A stretch of 64,000 nt of DNA from Chitinophaga pinensis (GCA_945870425.1 CAMBSD010000008.1:1-64000); one strand, 5' to 3'. Shown: positions 7,486 through 16,735, counted from the stretch's first letter. Notes: generated from the sequence alone by a model not told the origin. A program made the numbers and translations.

Positions 7486-8910
7486 TTATAACATACTTGT
7501 TGGACAGGTATAATCAGTAACTTTAAATTTTTTAGAAGCTTTAATAGCAGATAGCCCGCCTTCTACACCAATCAATTTATCGTATCCACGTGCTTTAAGA
7601 ATGGATACAAAAACCATAGAGCGGTATCCGCCTGCACAATGCACATAATAAGTTTTGTTTTTATCTATCAAGTGCATGCTTTCGTTTATATAATCCAGTG
7701 GAATATTGATGGTGTTTTCCATTTGCTCTGAAAAGTGTTCGCTTTTCTTTCTCACATCCAAAACTTCTATGGTATTATCAGCATCTTTTATTTCGGCAAA
7801 TTCATCTACACTTATTGATTTTATTTTATCAATGGTTATTCCTGCGTTTTTCCATGTATCAAAACCGCCTTGTAAAAAACCAAGTGCTTGGTCGTAACCC
7901 ACCCTTGCCAGTCTTATGACTGCTTCTTGTTCTTTGCCCTCTTCTGTAACCAATACAATCTTTTGTTTGATATCAGGAATGAGGGTTCCAACCCAAGTGG
8001 CAAAGCTACCATTGATGCCAATGTTTATTGAACCTGGAACAAAGCCTTCAGCAAATACCTTAGCTGCGCGCGTATCAATAATTAATACATCATTTTCGTT
8101 TCTTATCGTTTCAAATTCATTAAGTGCAAGAGCTCTTGCACCTCTGTTTAATACCTCATCAATGCTATCATGGCCTTTGATGTTCATTAATACATTTTTT
8201 GGAAAATAGCCCGGAGGTGGCATCAATCCTGTAAGAATTTCCTTAATAAAAGCCTCTTTGCTTAGATGTGTTTGCAGCGCATAATTAGTTTCTTTTTGGT
8301 GACCTAAAGTGTCAGAAGTTTCTTTGCTTAGGTTTTTGCCACAAGCGCTTCCTGCGCCATGGGCAGGATACACGATGATATCATCAGCCAATGGCATGAT
8401 TTTATTTCTAAGCGAATCATACAAATGACCCGCAAGTTTTTCTTCAGTCAGGTCGGCAATCACATGCTGCGCCAAATCTGGGCGACCTACATCACCAATA
8501 AACAAAGTATCTCCCGTGAAGATGGCAGTATCTTTTCCTTGTTCGTTTTTTAACAAATAGCAACTGCTTTCCATGGTATGTCCTGGCGTATGCAACAATT
8601 GAATTTGTATATTACCTAGATTGAAAATTTGTCCATCTGTAGCTTGAATAAAATCAAAACCTGTTTTCATCTCTGTTGGTCCATACACGATACTCGCACC
8701 TGTTTTCTTAGCCAAGTCAATATGTCCTGAAACAAAGTCGGCATGAAAGTGTGTTTCGAAAATATATTTGATGCTATCACCTCGCATATTGGCCATTTCA
8801 ATGTAGGGCTTCACTTCTCTCAATGGGTCAATGATGGCCGCTTCTCCACCACTTTCAATATAGTATGCACCATGCGCCAAACAGCCTGTATATATTTGTT
8901 CTACCTTCAT
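7486..8910 (-). CDS. Persulfide dioxygenase fused to two rhodanese domains
   Basis: ETHE1-like metallo-beta-lactamase-fold protein that oxidises glutathione or low-molecular-weight persulfide to sulfite; close relatives are called Blh or PRF. The N-terminal domain (about 1-235) has the iron-binding motif THFHADFVSGH (53-63), LHTPGHTMES and the metal-binding TGDTLFIGDVGRPD. Two rhodanese domains follow: the first (about 255-355) has VTEEGKE where the catalytic cysteine loop should be and looks inactive; the second (about 370-460) has VLDVR and the active loop HCAGGYRS. It is followed by the HMA gene and a decayed rhodanese. A near-FNR palindrome lies upstream (8988-9001). Confidence 0.9.
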   Translation of the reverse strand: MKVEQIYTGCLAHGAYYIESGGEAAIIDPLREVKPYIEMANMRGDSIKYIFETHFHADFVSGHIDLAKKTGASIVYGPTEMKTGFDFIQATDGQIFNLGNIQIQLLHTPGHTMESSCYLLKNEQGKDTAIFTGDTLFIGDVGRPDLAQHVIADLTEEKLAGHLYDSLRNKIMPLADDIIVYPAHGAGSACGKNLSKETSDTLGHQKETNYALQTHLSKEAFIKEILTGLMPPPGYFPKNVLMNIKGHDSIDEVLNRGARALALNEFETIRNENDVLIIDTRAAKVFAEGFVPGSINIGINGSFATWVGTLIPDIKQKIVLVTEEGKEQEAVIRLARVGYDQALGFLQGGFDTWKNAGITIDKIKSISVDEFAEIKDADNTIEVLDVRKKSEHFSEQMENTINIPLDYINESMHLIDKNKTYYVHCAGGYRSMVFVSILKARGYDKLIGVEGGLSAIKASKKFKVTDYTCPTSML

Positions 8911-8987
8911 CCAATTTTATTATTTATTGCACCTGTAAAACAACAAAACAATGAACCGATATAGTATGATGAATGACATAAATAATC

Positions 8988-9001
8988 TTGATATATCTCA
9001 A
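8988..9001. promoter_or_regulatory. FNR-box-like palindrome upstream of the persulfide dioxygenase
   Basis: TTGATATATCTCAA differs from the FNR consensus TTGATnnnnATCAA at one position. It is 78-91 bases before the persulfide dioxygenase start on the minus strand. The window encodes a Crp/Fnr-family regulator beside another sulfur operon (27202-27822), which could bind here; that link is inference. Confidence 0.35.
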
Positions 9002-9044
9002 AACAATTAATGCTAAGCAGAATGATTATTTCTTGAATACTACA

Positions 9045-9074
9045 AAAAAGGCCACCCTTTTGAGGCAGCCTTTC
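9045..9074 (-). terminator. Terminator of the secreted deiminase gene
   Basis: On the minus strand AAAGGC and GCCTTT arms close an imperfect stem, followed by TTTTTTGTAG. It lies 24-53 bases after the stop of the gene at 9098 and fits a Rho-independent terminator. Confidence 0.65.
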
Positions 9075-9097
9075 TATTGAAAATGGTTGACGTAGGT

Positions 9098-10957
9098 TTA
9101 GTCTAAAACAACTAGTTTTTTAGTGCCAATCAAGGTATCGTTTGATTTGATGGTACAGAAGTACATACCCCTAATAAACCCATTTAGGTTGATGCTTTCT
9201 TCGTTATCACCCGCACTAGCTGATATTGTTTTGTTATAAACTTCTTTGCCAGATAGGTCACAAATTACAATTTGAATGTTTTCTTTTTCACTTGATTTGT
9301 ATCTGATGTTTACGATTTGTTTAGCAGGATTTGGGTACAAATCAAAATTAGCATTTTGATTGTCTTGAACATCATTAACAGCCAAAGTTGCTTTGAAATA
9401 AACTTTGTAGAAACCGTCAGGTGCAGTGATTGGTTTGGTGGCTACCTTACCGTTTTTGCTAGTAGCTTTTAAATAGTACTGAACGCTATCGCCTAGAGCA
9501 AAATTTGTATTAGGAATATCTCCTATAAAATAACCTGCACTATCGGTTAAACTCAATTCATTCCAAGTACTTGCATCATTCTTTTTCCAAAAGCATTTGG
9601 CGTTATCAATACCACTGCGGTTGGTTATTTTTGATACGATTCTGTATTTAGGTTGAAGCAATTGTGTTTTTTCTAAAGAAGGATGCCAAAAACGCAAGGG
9701 GTTTTCTACTGGTATTTGCATGGCAATGCAATGAATAGCTCCACCCATTGGAGTTAGGTCTCTGCTATCAATTGGAACCATTTTGTATCCTGGCATAACG
9801 CTTTGCAAATAGTCTTTCATGATTTTATGCTCAGCAGCATTTCCCGTTTTGCCATCATAATACGATGGATAGATAAAGGTCTTGTTTACTGTAATACCAT
9901 TTACAAAAGTTCTTGCGTCCCGGTCAAGCTGATTACAAGTTTTACGACTGTATTTTCCAGCATCATCTGTAGGCAAATCTAACAATACCACTTTATATGG
10001 ACGATTGTAAGTGCTTTTCAGGCCTTGTAATATCAACTTGTTGCTCTCAATTACTTTTCTATCACTTGCTGTAATGACTGGGTTATAAACACCTAATAAG
10101 ATGGTCTCTTCATCCAACAATTTGGTGTACATATCAATGTGACCTGTACCACCATCGCATGTAAGGGTTGGAAGGTTTACCAGTTTTGACAAATTGAATA
10201 CATTTTTAATGGTGTCCAATGTTTGTTGATTAGTCCATGCCGGTTCGTGATTAAAAGTATCAGCGTTTTGAAGGCCAATCATGGTACTAAAAAACATGGT
10301 ACCAAATCCATCTGCCATCAAGTTTCCACCTTCAGCGTTTAGTTCAGTTTCCCAGTTTTTATAACCCATGGCATCCGCCAATTGTTGGGGGAAAGCGTTA
10401 TCATAATCTCTACCTTCATAATATTTCATATCAACAAAACCGATGCTATCGTCTTTACCATAATAAAAAGCCATAGGGCCGTAATCGCGTGTCCACCAAT
10501 CATCTCCAAGTTGTACAATAAATTTGTAATTGTACAAAGGAGTTCCTGCGTGTGTCATATAGGCTTTGATAATGTTGCTATCGTTTGGCTCGTTTATTCT
10601 AATCCAAACAGTGCATTCGGGTTGAATGGCATCGCACAATTGTTTTGAGATATAACCATAAGGAGCAGTGGTATCAACCCCAATAATATCGCCATTATTA
10701 TTATAGTTAAACGACCATGATATGGCCACAGATTGAGATTCTTCAAACTCGCCAGGTACTACAAACTGAGAAGGAAATGCCTTATTAAGTTGTGTTTTTT
10801 GTGCTCTTTTTGAAATGCTTCTTGCAGCTTTTTCGGCTGCTGTTTGATAAGCTGGCTTACGAAATTTTGCATTGTTACTTTGCTGTCCATAGACCACGCT
10901 TACAGTCATAAAAAGCAAGCCCAAACAAAGCGTTATATTTTTTATCTGTGTCTTCAT
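9098..10957 (-). CDS. Secreted agmatine deiminase-family protein with T9SS tail
   Basis: Pentein-fold guanidine hydrolase of the agmatine deiminase / Porphyromonas-type peptidyl-arginine deiminase family (PF04371). A signal peptide (residues 1-25, ending VYG-Q) is followed by the catalytic domain with the expected residues visible: WTRDYGP (Asp158), AEGGNLMADG (Glu209), GTGHIDMY (His273) and GGAIHC (Cys410). A beta-sandwich linker (about 440-530) and a type A T9SS sorting domain (DLYPNPAKQIVNIRY to the end) follow. It is therefore probably exported by the type IX system and acts outside the cell on agmatine or arginine residues. It is divergent from a second pentein enzyme at 10986. Confidence 0.88.
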   Translation of the reverse strand: MKTQIKNITLCLGLLFMTVSVVYGQQSNNAKFRKPAYQTAAEKAARSISKRAQKTQLNKAFPSQFVVPGEFEESQSVAISWSFNYNNNGDIIGVDTTAPYGYISKQLCDAIQPECTVWIRINEPNDSNIIKAYMTHAGTPLYNYKFIVQLGDDWWTRDYGPMAFYYGKDDSIGFVDMKYYEGRDYDNAFPQQLADAMGYKNWETELNAEGGNLMADGFGTMFFSTMIGLQNADTFNHEPAWTNQQTLDTIKNVFNLSKLVNLPTLTCDGGTGHIDMYTKLLDEETILLGVYNPVITASDRKVIESNKLILQGLKSTYNRPYKVVLLDLPTDDAGKYSRKTCNQLDRDARTFVNGITVNKTFIYPSYYDGKTGNAAEHKIMKDYLQSVMPGYKMVPIDSRDLTPMGGAIHCIAMQIPVENPLRFWHPSLEKTQLLQPKYRIVSKITNRSGIDNAKCFWKKNDASTWNELSLTDSAGYFIGDIPNTNFALGDSVQYYLKATSKNGKVATKPITAPDGFYKVYFKATLAVNDVQDNQNANFDLYPNPAKQIVNIRYKSSEKENIQIVICDLSGKEVYNKTISASAGDNEESINLNGFIRGMYFCTIKSNDTLIGTKKLVVLD

Positions 10958-10985
10958 AGATTTGCAATCTATAAAAATATCAAGT

Positions 10986-11906
10986 ATGTCAATGGAAACC
11001 GCGATTAAAAATTACAATTCAGAATATAATAACATTCAATTAACTAACATTGAGTCAAGACCTGAGCCCTTGAAAGTGCTTATGTGTAGCCCAACTTATT
11101 TTGACATAATTGATGTAAAAAACACGCACATGTTGGGCCAAAGTGGTAATCTGAATAAAGATTTAGCTAGGCAACAATGGCAAGATTTGCATGATATTTA
11201 CCTACAATTAAAAGCTGAAGGTGTGGTAGAAGAAGTGATGCTGATTGATGGTGCCGAAGGTTGTGAGGACATGGTTTTTTGTGCCAATCAAACTTTTCCC
11301 TGGATAGACAAAAGGGTAGTGATAAGCAAAATGCGTCATCCATCACGTCAAAAAGAAGTACCTTTTTTTGAAGAATACTTTAAGGCTTTGGGATACCAAG
11401 CTATTCATTTAAAAGAGGCTACTATGTTTGAGGGCATGGGAGATACCATCCCACATCCACATAAAAAATTATTATATGGTGGCTTTGGTCACCGCAGCGA
11501 CCCCAAAGCGTATGTTGAAATATCAAAAACTTTACAAGTGCCTATCATCAGATTGGAACTTCCTAATCCCAATTTTTATCATTTGGATACTTGCGTTGTA
11601 CCTTTAAGTGAAACAGAAGTAATGCTCTGCCGAGAAGCCTTTACAGCTGAAGGATTGTCAATCATTGAAAGTATGTTTTCAAAAGTTTTTTACATACCTG
11701 AAAGTGAAGCCATCAGTAGTTTTTGTTTAAATGCACATGTCATACACAATGATAAGAATGGAAAGAAAGCAGCTATCCTACAAAAGGGAAGTGTTCATGC
11801 CTTAGAAGCTCTGAAGCAATGTGGATACACCATTTACGAAACCACCACCAGCGAATTTATGAAATCGGGAGGCAGTGTGTTTTGTATGAAGATGATGGTG
11901 TATTAA
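10986..11906 (+). CDS. Amidinotransferase/DDAH-family guanidine hydrolase
   Basis: Cytoplasmic pentein-fold protein of the amidinotransferase / dimethylarginine dimethylaminohydrolase group. Visible active-site strings are EDMVFCANQTF, FEGMGDTI, YHLDTCVVPL (catalytic His region) and the C-terminal SGGSVFC (nucleophile Cys, seven residues from the end). Substrate (arginine, methylarginine or ornithine-type) cannot be told from motifs alone. The open frame extends to a TTG at 10962, but that is only four bases from the start codon of the divergent deiminase; ATG at 10986 or 10992 is more likely. Sharing a promoter region with the secreted deiminase suggests linked use of guanidino compounds. 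Confidence 0.8.
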   Translation: MSMETAIKNYNSEYNNIQLTNIESRPEPLKVLMCSPTYFDIIDVKNTHMLGQSGNLNKDLARQQWQDLHDIYLQLKAEGVVEEVMLIDGAEGCEDMVFCANQTFPWIDKRVVISKMRHPSRQKEVPFFEEYFKALGYQAIHLKEATMFEGMGDTIPHPHKKLLYGGFGHRSDPKAYVEISKTLQVPIIRLELPNPNFYHLDTCVVPLSETEVMLCREAFTAEGLSIIESMFSKVFYIPESEAISSFCLNAHVIHNDKNGKKAAILQKGSVHALEALKQCGYTIYETTTSEFMKSGGSVFCMKMMVY

Positions 11907-11954
11907 GAATAACAGGTTATCTAAAGTCCGTTTGAAAGGTAATACGAAATTTTA

Positions 11955-12662
11955 TTAGAACAAGAAACCCATTGATATCCCTGCCCTTATTCCGTAACCT
12001 TTAACAATTAAATCTTGTAAGCCACCCCTGTTTGTGTTTTCTGATGCTTTAGAGGGACGATTGCTTGAGGGGTTGATTTGAATAGCATAAACGGGTCCAG
12101 CGTAAATATCAAATCCCAATTTGTTCTTAACAGTATTTTGCACCCCTAATAAAAAGCCTAAACCTGCTGATAAACAACTTTCATTATAACTACCTTTATC
12201 TGTTACCGATTGATTGGTGTTATTGTTTGAATATTTAGCAGTGGCACTTGCATTGATGAATCGTGTAAAAGGTTGTATGTAGGTTCCATTGGCATGGCTA
12301 CCTTTTAATAAGTAGCGATATTCAAGGGTAAGTGCTTGGCCATTTAATACCCTGTCTTGGCTAGTATAATTGAAGTCAGTCATTATAGATGCACCAAATT
12401 GTAGAGCAGTTTCTTTGTCTAAATATTTTGTATAAAAAACTGTAAGAATATTAAAAAACGGGCTAATTAGATTCGCTTTAAGTGAGTTTTTTTTATCGAA
12501 TTTGTAACCATTATAACTACTATAATTTGTTTTCCCTGTTGTTGATGAATTTGTATCTTGAATATTTTCTAATTTACGCTTATAAATACTCTGAGCATGC
12601 GAAACAGTCAGGATACTTGTTAAAAGCCAAACAATTAAGGATAAAAATAATCTTATTTTCAT
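11955..12662 (-). CDS. Probable outer-membrane beta-barrel protein
   Basis: Protein of 235 residues with a signal peptide (MKIRLFLSLIVWLLTSILTVSHA-Q). The rest alternates polar and hydrophobic residues with many Tyr/Gly strands (LTLEYRYLL, GLGFLLGVQN, FDIYAGPVYAIQINP) and ends with an aromatic residue (GISMGFLF), the usual pattern for an outer-membrane barrel. The open frame starts ten codons earlier, but the signal peptide begins at the ATG at 12662. No family is recognised. It is divergent from another small exported protein at 12743. Confidence 0.6.
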   Translation of the reverse strand: MKIRLFLSLIVWLLTSILTVSHAQSIYKRKLENIQDTNSSTTGKTNYSSYNGYKFDKKNSLKANLISPFFNILTVFYTKYLDKETALQFGASIMTDFNYTSQDRVLNGQALTLEYRYLLKGSHANGTYIQPFTRFINASATAKYSNNNTNQSVTDKGSYNESCLSAGLGFLLGVQNTVKNKLGFDIYAGPVYAIQINPSSNRPSKASENTNRGGLQDLIVKGYGIRAGISMGFLF

Positions 12663-12742
12663 AGTCTTTACTTTGTTATATTTTTTATGCAAGTAAATAT
12701 TATTATTGAAAATTCATATAAAAAATTTTATCACTTGTATTT

Positions 12743-13291
12743 ATGAAAACAGTCATATTCAGTATTTTGTTTATTCTAAATTGTTTATTGCTAAAGGCAC
12801 AAACAGAAAACAGATTGGTTCTTCGAAATGTGTCAAATAATTATACGACTAGTAAATTTAAACTAATTGAATTGCCGCAACAAATGATGGTAAATTGGTA
12901 TGATACTTTTGGTATTGAACACAATGATGATAAGGTACTTTTATATGTCGTAAAGGACACATTGTTTTTTGATGTACCAAATAATGATACCTTAGTTGAA
13001 GCTTTAGCTTACAATCAAATTGAATCCATAAAAATCTTCAGTGTTGGTAAAATTTTATTGAAACCAGTCGCGCTGACTAGCTCTGTTTTCTGTGCTTATG
13101 GAGCTGCTGGAACAATAGCACTTTTGGGTTATGGATTATCTAGCAATTATTCAAGTGAACGATTCTTTTTTGTTCTTGCAGGCTTGTTGGTAGCAGGTAT
13201 CGATGTTCCTCTGTTTTTTATTTCTAAAGCATTATGGACAAGTTCCAATATGACCTACAAAACCGAAAAGTGGAAGCAAATAAAACAGTAG
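12743..13291 (+). CDS. Hypothetical exported protein with membrane segments
   Basis: Protein of 182 residues, not recognised. It has a signal peptide (FSILFILNCLLLKA-Q), a middle part rich in beta-type sequence, and two hydrophobic segments near residues 112-132 and 142-161 (AYGAAGTIALLGYGL, FFFVLAGLLVAGIDVPLFFI). The C-terminus is basic (KTEKWKQIKQ). It stands 80 bases from the divergent barrel protein at 12662, and the two could form a small envelope unit; there is no direct evidence. Confidence 0.55.
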   Translation: MKTVIFSILFILNCLLLKAQTENRLVLRNVSNNYTTSKFKLIELPQQMMVNWYDTFGIEHNDDKVLLYVVKDTLFFDVPNNDTLVEALAYNQIESIKIFSVGKILLKPVALTSSVFCAYGAAGTIALLGYGLSSNYSSERFFFVLAGLLVAGIDVPLFFISKALWTSSNMTYKTEKWKQIKQ

Positions 13292-13472
13292 TATATTTTT
13301 TAATTTAAAACCATTAGAAGAGCCCTCTCAACTTTGCTAGATTTCATTTCAACTGTTTCATTATAATGGGAGTTCTCACTCCTAAACAATATCTAACATT
13401 CAAGTTAGAAACCTTATTTTCTAGTTCGTTCCACTTATTATCAATTCTGTATGCTTAAAAATAGTTTTCCTT

Positions 13473-13916
13473 TTAGCTCGTATGATCTAAAACAATCAAC
13501 CATTTACCCCCTATTCTTTTAAACCATAGGCTAAAATATCCTTCACTGGTTTTATTGGCAATTACCTTCCATTTTCCTGTCACCAATGCATTCTCTTTAT
13601 TTAGCAATTCTGTGGATACAATATCAAACACCAGTTCACCCATTTTTTCTTTGGTATCATAGTTTTTTTTGTAGTTATCAGTAACAGCCTGCCATCCATA
13701 ACGCACACCATTTTTGCTTAAAAACCTAAGCTCTGGAGAGTTCCAATATCCTAGCATAAAGCTATCAATATCCCCTTTGTTCCAAGCAGCTTGTTGTTTT
13801 TTTAACACTTGCAAAATAGCTGCTTTGTCAGGGTTATGATGCTTTTGTGAAAAGGCAAAAGGAGTAGCTAATAACATACAAATGGCTATTATCAAAATAC
13901 GAACATTGTTTTTCAT
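13473..13916 (-). CDS. Secreted DUF4440 / SnoaL-like protein
   Basis: Protein of 147 residues with a signal peptide (IAICMLLATPFAFS-Q, about 1-23) and an NTF2-like fold of the DUF4440 type. It shows the helix with QQAAWNKGDIDSFMLGYW, the strand FLSKNGVRYGWQAVTDNYKKNY, and the closing SLWFKRIGGKWLIVLDHTS. DUF4440 proteins are usually small ligand-binding or isomerase-like domains; exported versions are frequent in Bacteroidota and mostly uncharacterised. It stands alone. Confidence 0.75.
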   Translation of the reverse strand: MKNNVRILIIAICMLLATPFAFSQKHHNPDKAAILQVLKKQQAAWNKGDIDSFMLGYWNSPELRFLSKNGVRYGWQAVTDNYKKNYDTKEKMGELVFDIVSTELLNKENALVTGKWKVIANKTSEGYFSLWFKRIGGKWLIVLDHTS

Positions 13917-14034
13917 AATTTCTTTTATTTAAACAATAATAGTTTTTTTATACAAGCAAATAAAATGTAGATAAACAATGCTGCAACTATTTGAGGAATG
14001 TTTTATGATTGAAGAAATATTTAAAACCTAAGTT

Positions 14035-14343
14035 ATGATAATATACAATGTAACCATAAATGTTGAGGACGAGATTGCTACTGATTGGCTTCAATGGATG
14101 AAAGAAACCCACTTGCCAGATGTGATGAAAACAGGCATGTTTGAATACTATAAATTTTTGAAACTGCACACCCGCCAAGAAGATGAAGTTGGTCAAACCT
14201 TTGCTGTACAATACTATGCGAGCCATATGGACAATTACGAAAAGTATGTAAATGAATACGCTCCTGCGCTTAAAGCCGACTCTTTTAACAGATGGGGAAA
14301 TAAGTTTATTGCTTTCCGCACCTTGCTTGAGGAGTTGGATTGA
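14035..14343 (+). CDS. DUF4286 family protein
   Basis: Protein of 102 residues matching the Bacteroidota DUF4286 family: it begins MIIYNVTINVEDEIATDWLQ, then KETHLPDVMKTGMF, then FAVQYYASHMDNYEKYVNEY, a ferredoxin-like ABM-type alpha-beta pattern. No signal peptide, so it is cytoplasmic. The function is unknown. It is followed by a glycosyltransferase after 113 bases. Confidence 0.75.
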   Translation: MIIYNVTINVEDEIATDWLQWMKETHLPDVMKTGMFEYYKFLKLHTRQEDEVGQTFAVQYYASHMDNYEKYVNEYAPALKADSFNRWGNKFIAFRTLLEELD

Positions 14344-14456
14344 GTGTAATAATAGATAATAAACCCGCTTGTATTGATAAGTATTAACCCTACATCCGCT
14401 TGTGATTGACAAAAATCAAAGATACTTATACATATTTGCGCATATAACTATAAATC

Positions 14457-15662
14457 ATGGATTGGTTACTTGTTTTAAAAATTCTATTAGGAATCGTTGA
14501 GTTTCCTTTGGTCTATTATTTAATAATTCCTTTTGTTTTGGCTGCTTCATTGTGGACTATGAAGCATTTCAAGGAAGAAGAATTTATTACTGGTTTCAGC
14601 GGTAAGCTTTATGATTTTGCTGTAGTTGCCACTGCCCATCAGCAAGGCCTTTTTATCGAACCTTTGGTTGATTCGTTGAGAAAGCAAACGTATAAAAATT
14701 TTGTATTGTATGTAATTTGTGACGATGTGAAAGAAGACTTCTCTCACCTTGAGTCTGATTTCGTCAAAATTATTTATCCAAATCCACCCCTGCATGCCAA
14801 AACAAAATCAATAGGCTTGGCCATTGATAGCTTTATCAGAAAGCATGATAATATTATTGTTTTAGATGCCGATAACTTGATGCACCCTCGCTATCTTGAA
14901 GTAATGAACTATTACTTTAACAAAGGATATAAATGTGTGCAAGGAAGAATTAAAGCCAAAAACTTGAATACATCTGCTGCTCGAATGGATGCCGCTAATG
15001 AAATTTATTATAGCTTTATTGATAAATACAGTAGGGGTAAAGTAGGTCTTTCTTCTGCTATGTGGGGCCTTGGTTTTGCAATAGATTTAGAGGTTTTCAA
15101 GAAAATAAATTTTGATCATTATTTCTCTGGTTTTGACAAAAAACTTCAATCAGAAGTGATTCTATTGGTTGATAAAGTAGCTTATGCAAACTTTGCCATC
15201 ATATATGATGAAAAAACTTCAGATAAAGCTGATTTGGTAACCCAAAGAGCCAAGTGGTTGTTTGGTTATTTTAAATATTGCAAATTAGGTATGAAGGCTT
15301 TAAAACGAGGTATATTCTACCTAGATTTTGATAGATTTAACTATGGCTTAAACCACATGCGACCGCCTTTGGTACTTTTATTTCCAGCCAGTTTATTTTT
15401 TTTAACCATCAATTTCTTTTTATCACCGGTTTTGTTTTGGTCATTATTAGTATCAATGATAATATTCCTCATTGCATTCTTAATGATACAAGTGCGATAT
15501 GGTTATGATGACAGTGTATGGAAAACGCTACCACAATTGCCAATCTTTATGGTGCTTCAATTGTTTGCTTTGTTCCGCACCAAGAAAGCAAAACGTCATA
15601 CCCATACCAAACATACGCAAGCAGTTAATTTGGATGAGGTGATAAATATGTACAACGAATAA
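14457..15662 (+). CDS. Membrane GT2 glycosyltransferase
   Basis: Family 2 glycosyltransferase of 401 residues. An N-terminal membrane segment (about 1-33) leads into the GT-A domain: FAVVATAHQQGLFIEPLVDS, the repeated LRKQTYKNF, and the metal-binding DADN (in IIVLDADNLMHPRYLEVM). A QRAKWLFG motif resembling the QxxRW acceptor box of processive enzymes follows. Two to three membrane helices occur near 300-365, and a basic/His tail (KAKRHTHTKHTQ) near the end. A single base separates it from the polysaccharide deacetylase, so the two are coupled and likely build or modify a cell-surface polysaccharide or glycolipid. Confidence 0.85.
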   Translation: MDWLLVLKILLGIVEFPLVYYLIIPFVLAASLWTMKHFKEEEFITGFSGKLYDFAVVATAHQQGLFIEPLVDSLRKQTYKNFVLYVICDDVKEDFSHLESDFVKIIYPNPPLHAKTKSIGLAIDSFIRKHDNIIVLDADNLMHPRYLEVMNYYFNKGYKCVQGRIKAKNLNTSAARMDAANEIYYSFIDKYSRGKVGLSSAMWGLGFAIDLEVFKKINFDHYFSGFDKKLQSEVILLVDKVAYANFAIIYDEKTSDKADLVTQRAKWLFGYFKYCKLGMKALKRGIFYLDFDRFNYGLNHMRPPLVLLFPASLFFLTINFFLSPVLFWSLLVSMIIFLIAFLMIQVRYGYDDSVWKTLPQLPIFMVLQLFALFRTKKAKRHTHTKHTQAVNLDEVINMYNE

Positions 15663-15663
15663 G

Positions 15664-16701
15664 ATGGCACATTTAGCTAAGAAATTACTCTTAAACGCCT
15701 GCTCTCTTTTTCCCGTTAAACCCTTGTTACAACTTAACAAAGGAAACACCTTGTTCATACCCATTTACCATGCCATTACCGATGAAAAGCTATCGCATTT
15801 GGAGCACCTCATGCCTTATGGATCAAAAACTCCCAAGCAGTTTGAAAATGACTTAGACCATCTATTGAAACATCTTAAACCTATAAGCTTAGATACCTTA
15901 TATGATTGTGTGGTTAATAAAAAAGCCATACCTGAAAATTCCTTTATAGTTACTTTTGATGATGGTTTGAGACAAGTGTATGAGAATGCCATGCCTATTT
16001 TACTCCGTAAAGGTGTGCCCGCAGTTTTCTTTATTAATACTTCGGTTATTGATAATCAAGATTTGCTTTTCAGATATAAAAGCAGTTTGATTGTTGAACA
16101 AGTTTTGAGTTTTCAAAAAAGCGGTAAATCTTTGGATGCTGCAATGGCTGTGTTGAAGCAAAACAATGCTATTTTTGATGGTAATATTGTTTTTGCAGTT
16201 ATGAAAATTAGCTACAAGCAAAGCCATGTTTTGGATAGTTTGGCTTCAGTTTTAGATTTGTCATGGGTTGACTACTTAGCAAAAGAGAAACCATATATGA
16301 CAAGTGCCCAATTGCAAGATTTAAAAGCCAAAGGATTTTACTTGGGTGGTCACACTGTCCATCATCCTGAATTATGGAAACTAAGCAACGAGGAGGCGGT
16401 TTCAGAAACATACAGATCTGCTAAGTTTATCATGGACACTTATGGATTACCTTTTAGTAGTTTTGCTTTTCCATTCACGGATGTGCAAATAAAAAATCAA
16501 TTTTTTGAAGGGGTGCAACAAGCAGGAGGAATAGATTTGATGTTTGGCTCTCAGAAACTAAAAAGAGATATTCAACCCAATACCCTACAAAGGTTTGATG
16601 GCGATAACAGTTTGATAGAAATGGATGTTTATATCAAAGCATTATTGGCATTTCAATGGGTGAATAAACTTAGAGGCAAAACAATTTTTACAAGATCATA
16701 A
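15664..16701 (+). CDS. Polysaccharide deacetylase (NodB/CE4)
   Basis: CE4-type deacetylase-like protein of 345 residues. The catalytic core shows FIVTFDDGLRQVYENAMPIL (motif 1, the Asp pair), KGVPAVFFIN, the metal-binding histidine motif LGGHTVHHPEL (motif 2) and SSFAFPFTD (motif 3 region). A segment of about 90 residues inserted between motifs 1 and 2 (VLSFQKSGKSLDAAMAV and following) is not typical of small NodB domains but is seen in Bacteroidota polysaccharide deacetylases. There is no clear signal peptide. It is translationally coupled to the GT2 gene before it. Confidence 0.85.
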   Translation: MAHLAKKLLLNACSLFPVKPLLQLNKGNTLFIPIYHAITDEKLSHLEHLMPYGSKTPKQFENDLDHLLKHLKPISLDTLYDCVVNKKAIPENSFIVTFDDGLRQVYENAMPILLRKGVPAVFFINTSVIDNQDLLFRYKSSLIVEQVLSFQKSGKSLDAAMAVLKQNNAIFDGNIVFAVMKISYKQSHVLDSLASVLDLSWVDYLAKEKPYMTSAQLQDLKAKGFYLGGHTVHHPELWKLSNEEAVSETYRSAKFIMDTYGLPFSSFAFPFTDVQIKNQFFEGVQQAGGIDLMFGSQKLKRDIQPNTLQRFDGDNSLIEMDVYIKALLAFQWVNKLRGKTIFTRS

Positions 16702-16735
16702 TCACAAATTCACCAAACAAATTTATCATTACAAC

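Noticed and set aside
10962-10985. TTG at 10962 as start of the amidinotransferase-family gene
   Set aside because: It is four bases from the start codon of the divergent gene, leaving no room for a ribosome-binding site; ATG at 10986 or 10992 fits better.
13987-14412. 141-codon ORF on the minus strand
   Set aside because: It lies opposite the well-supported DUF4286 gene and has no recognisable domain or leader.
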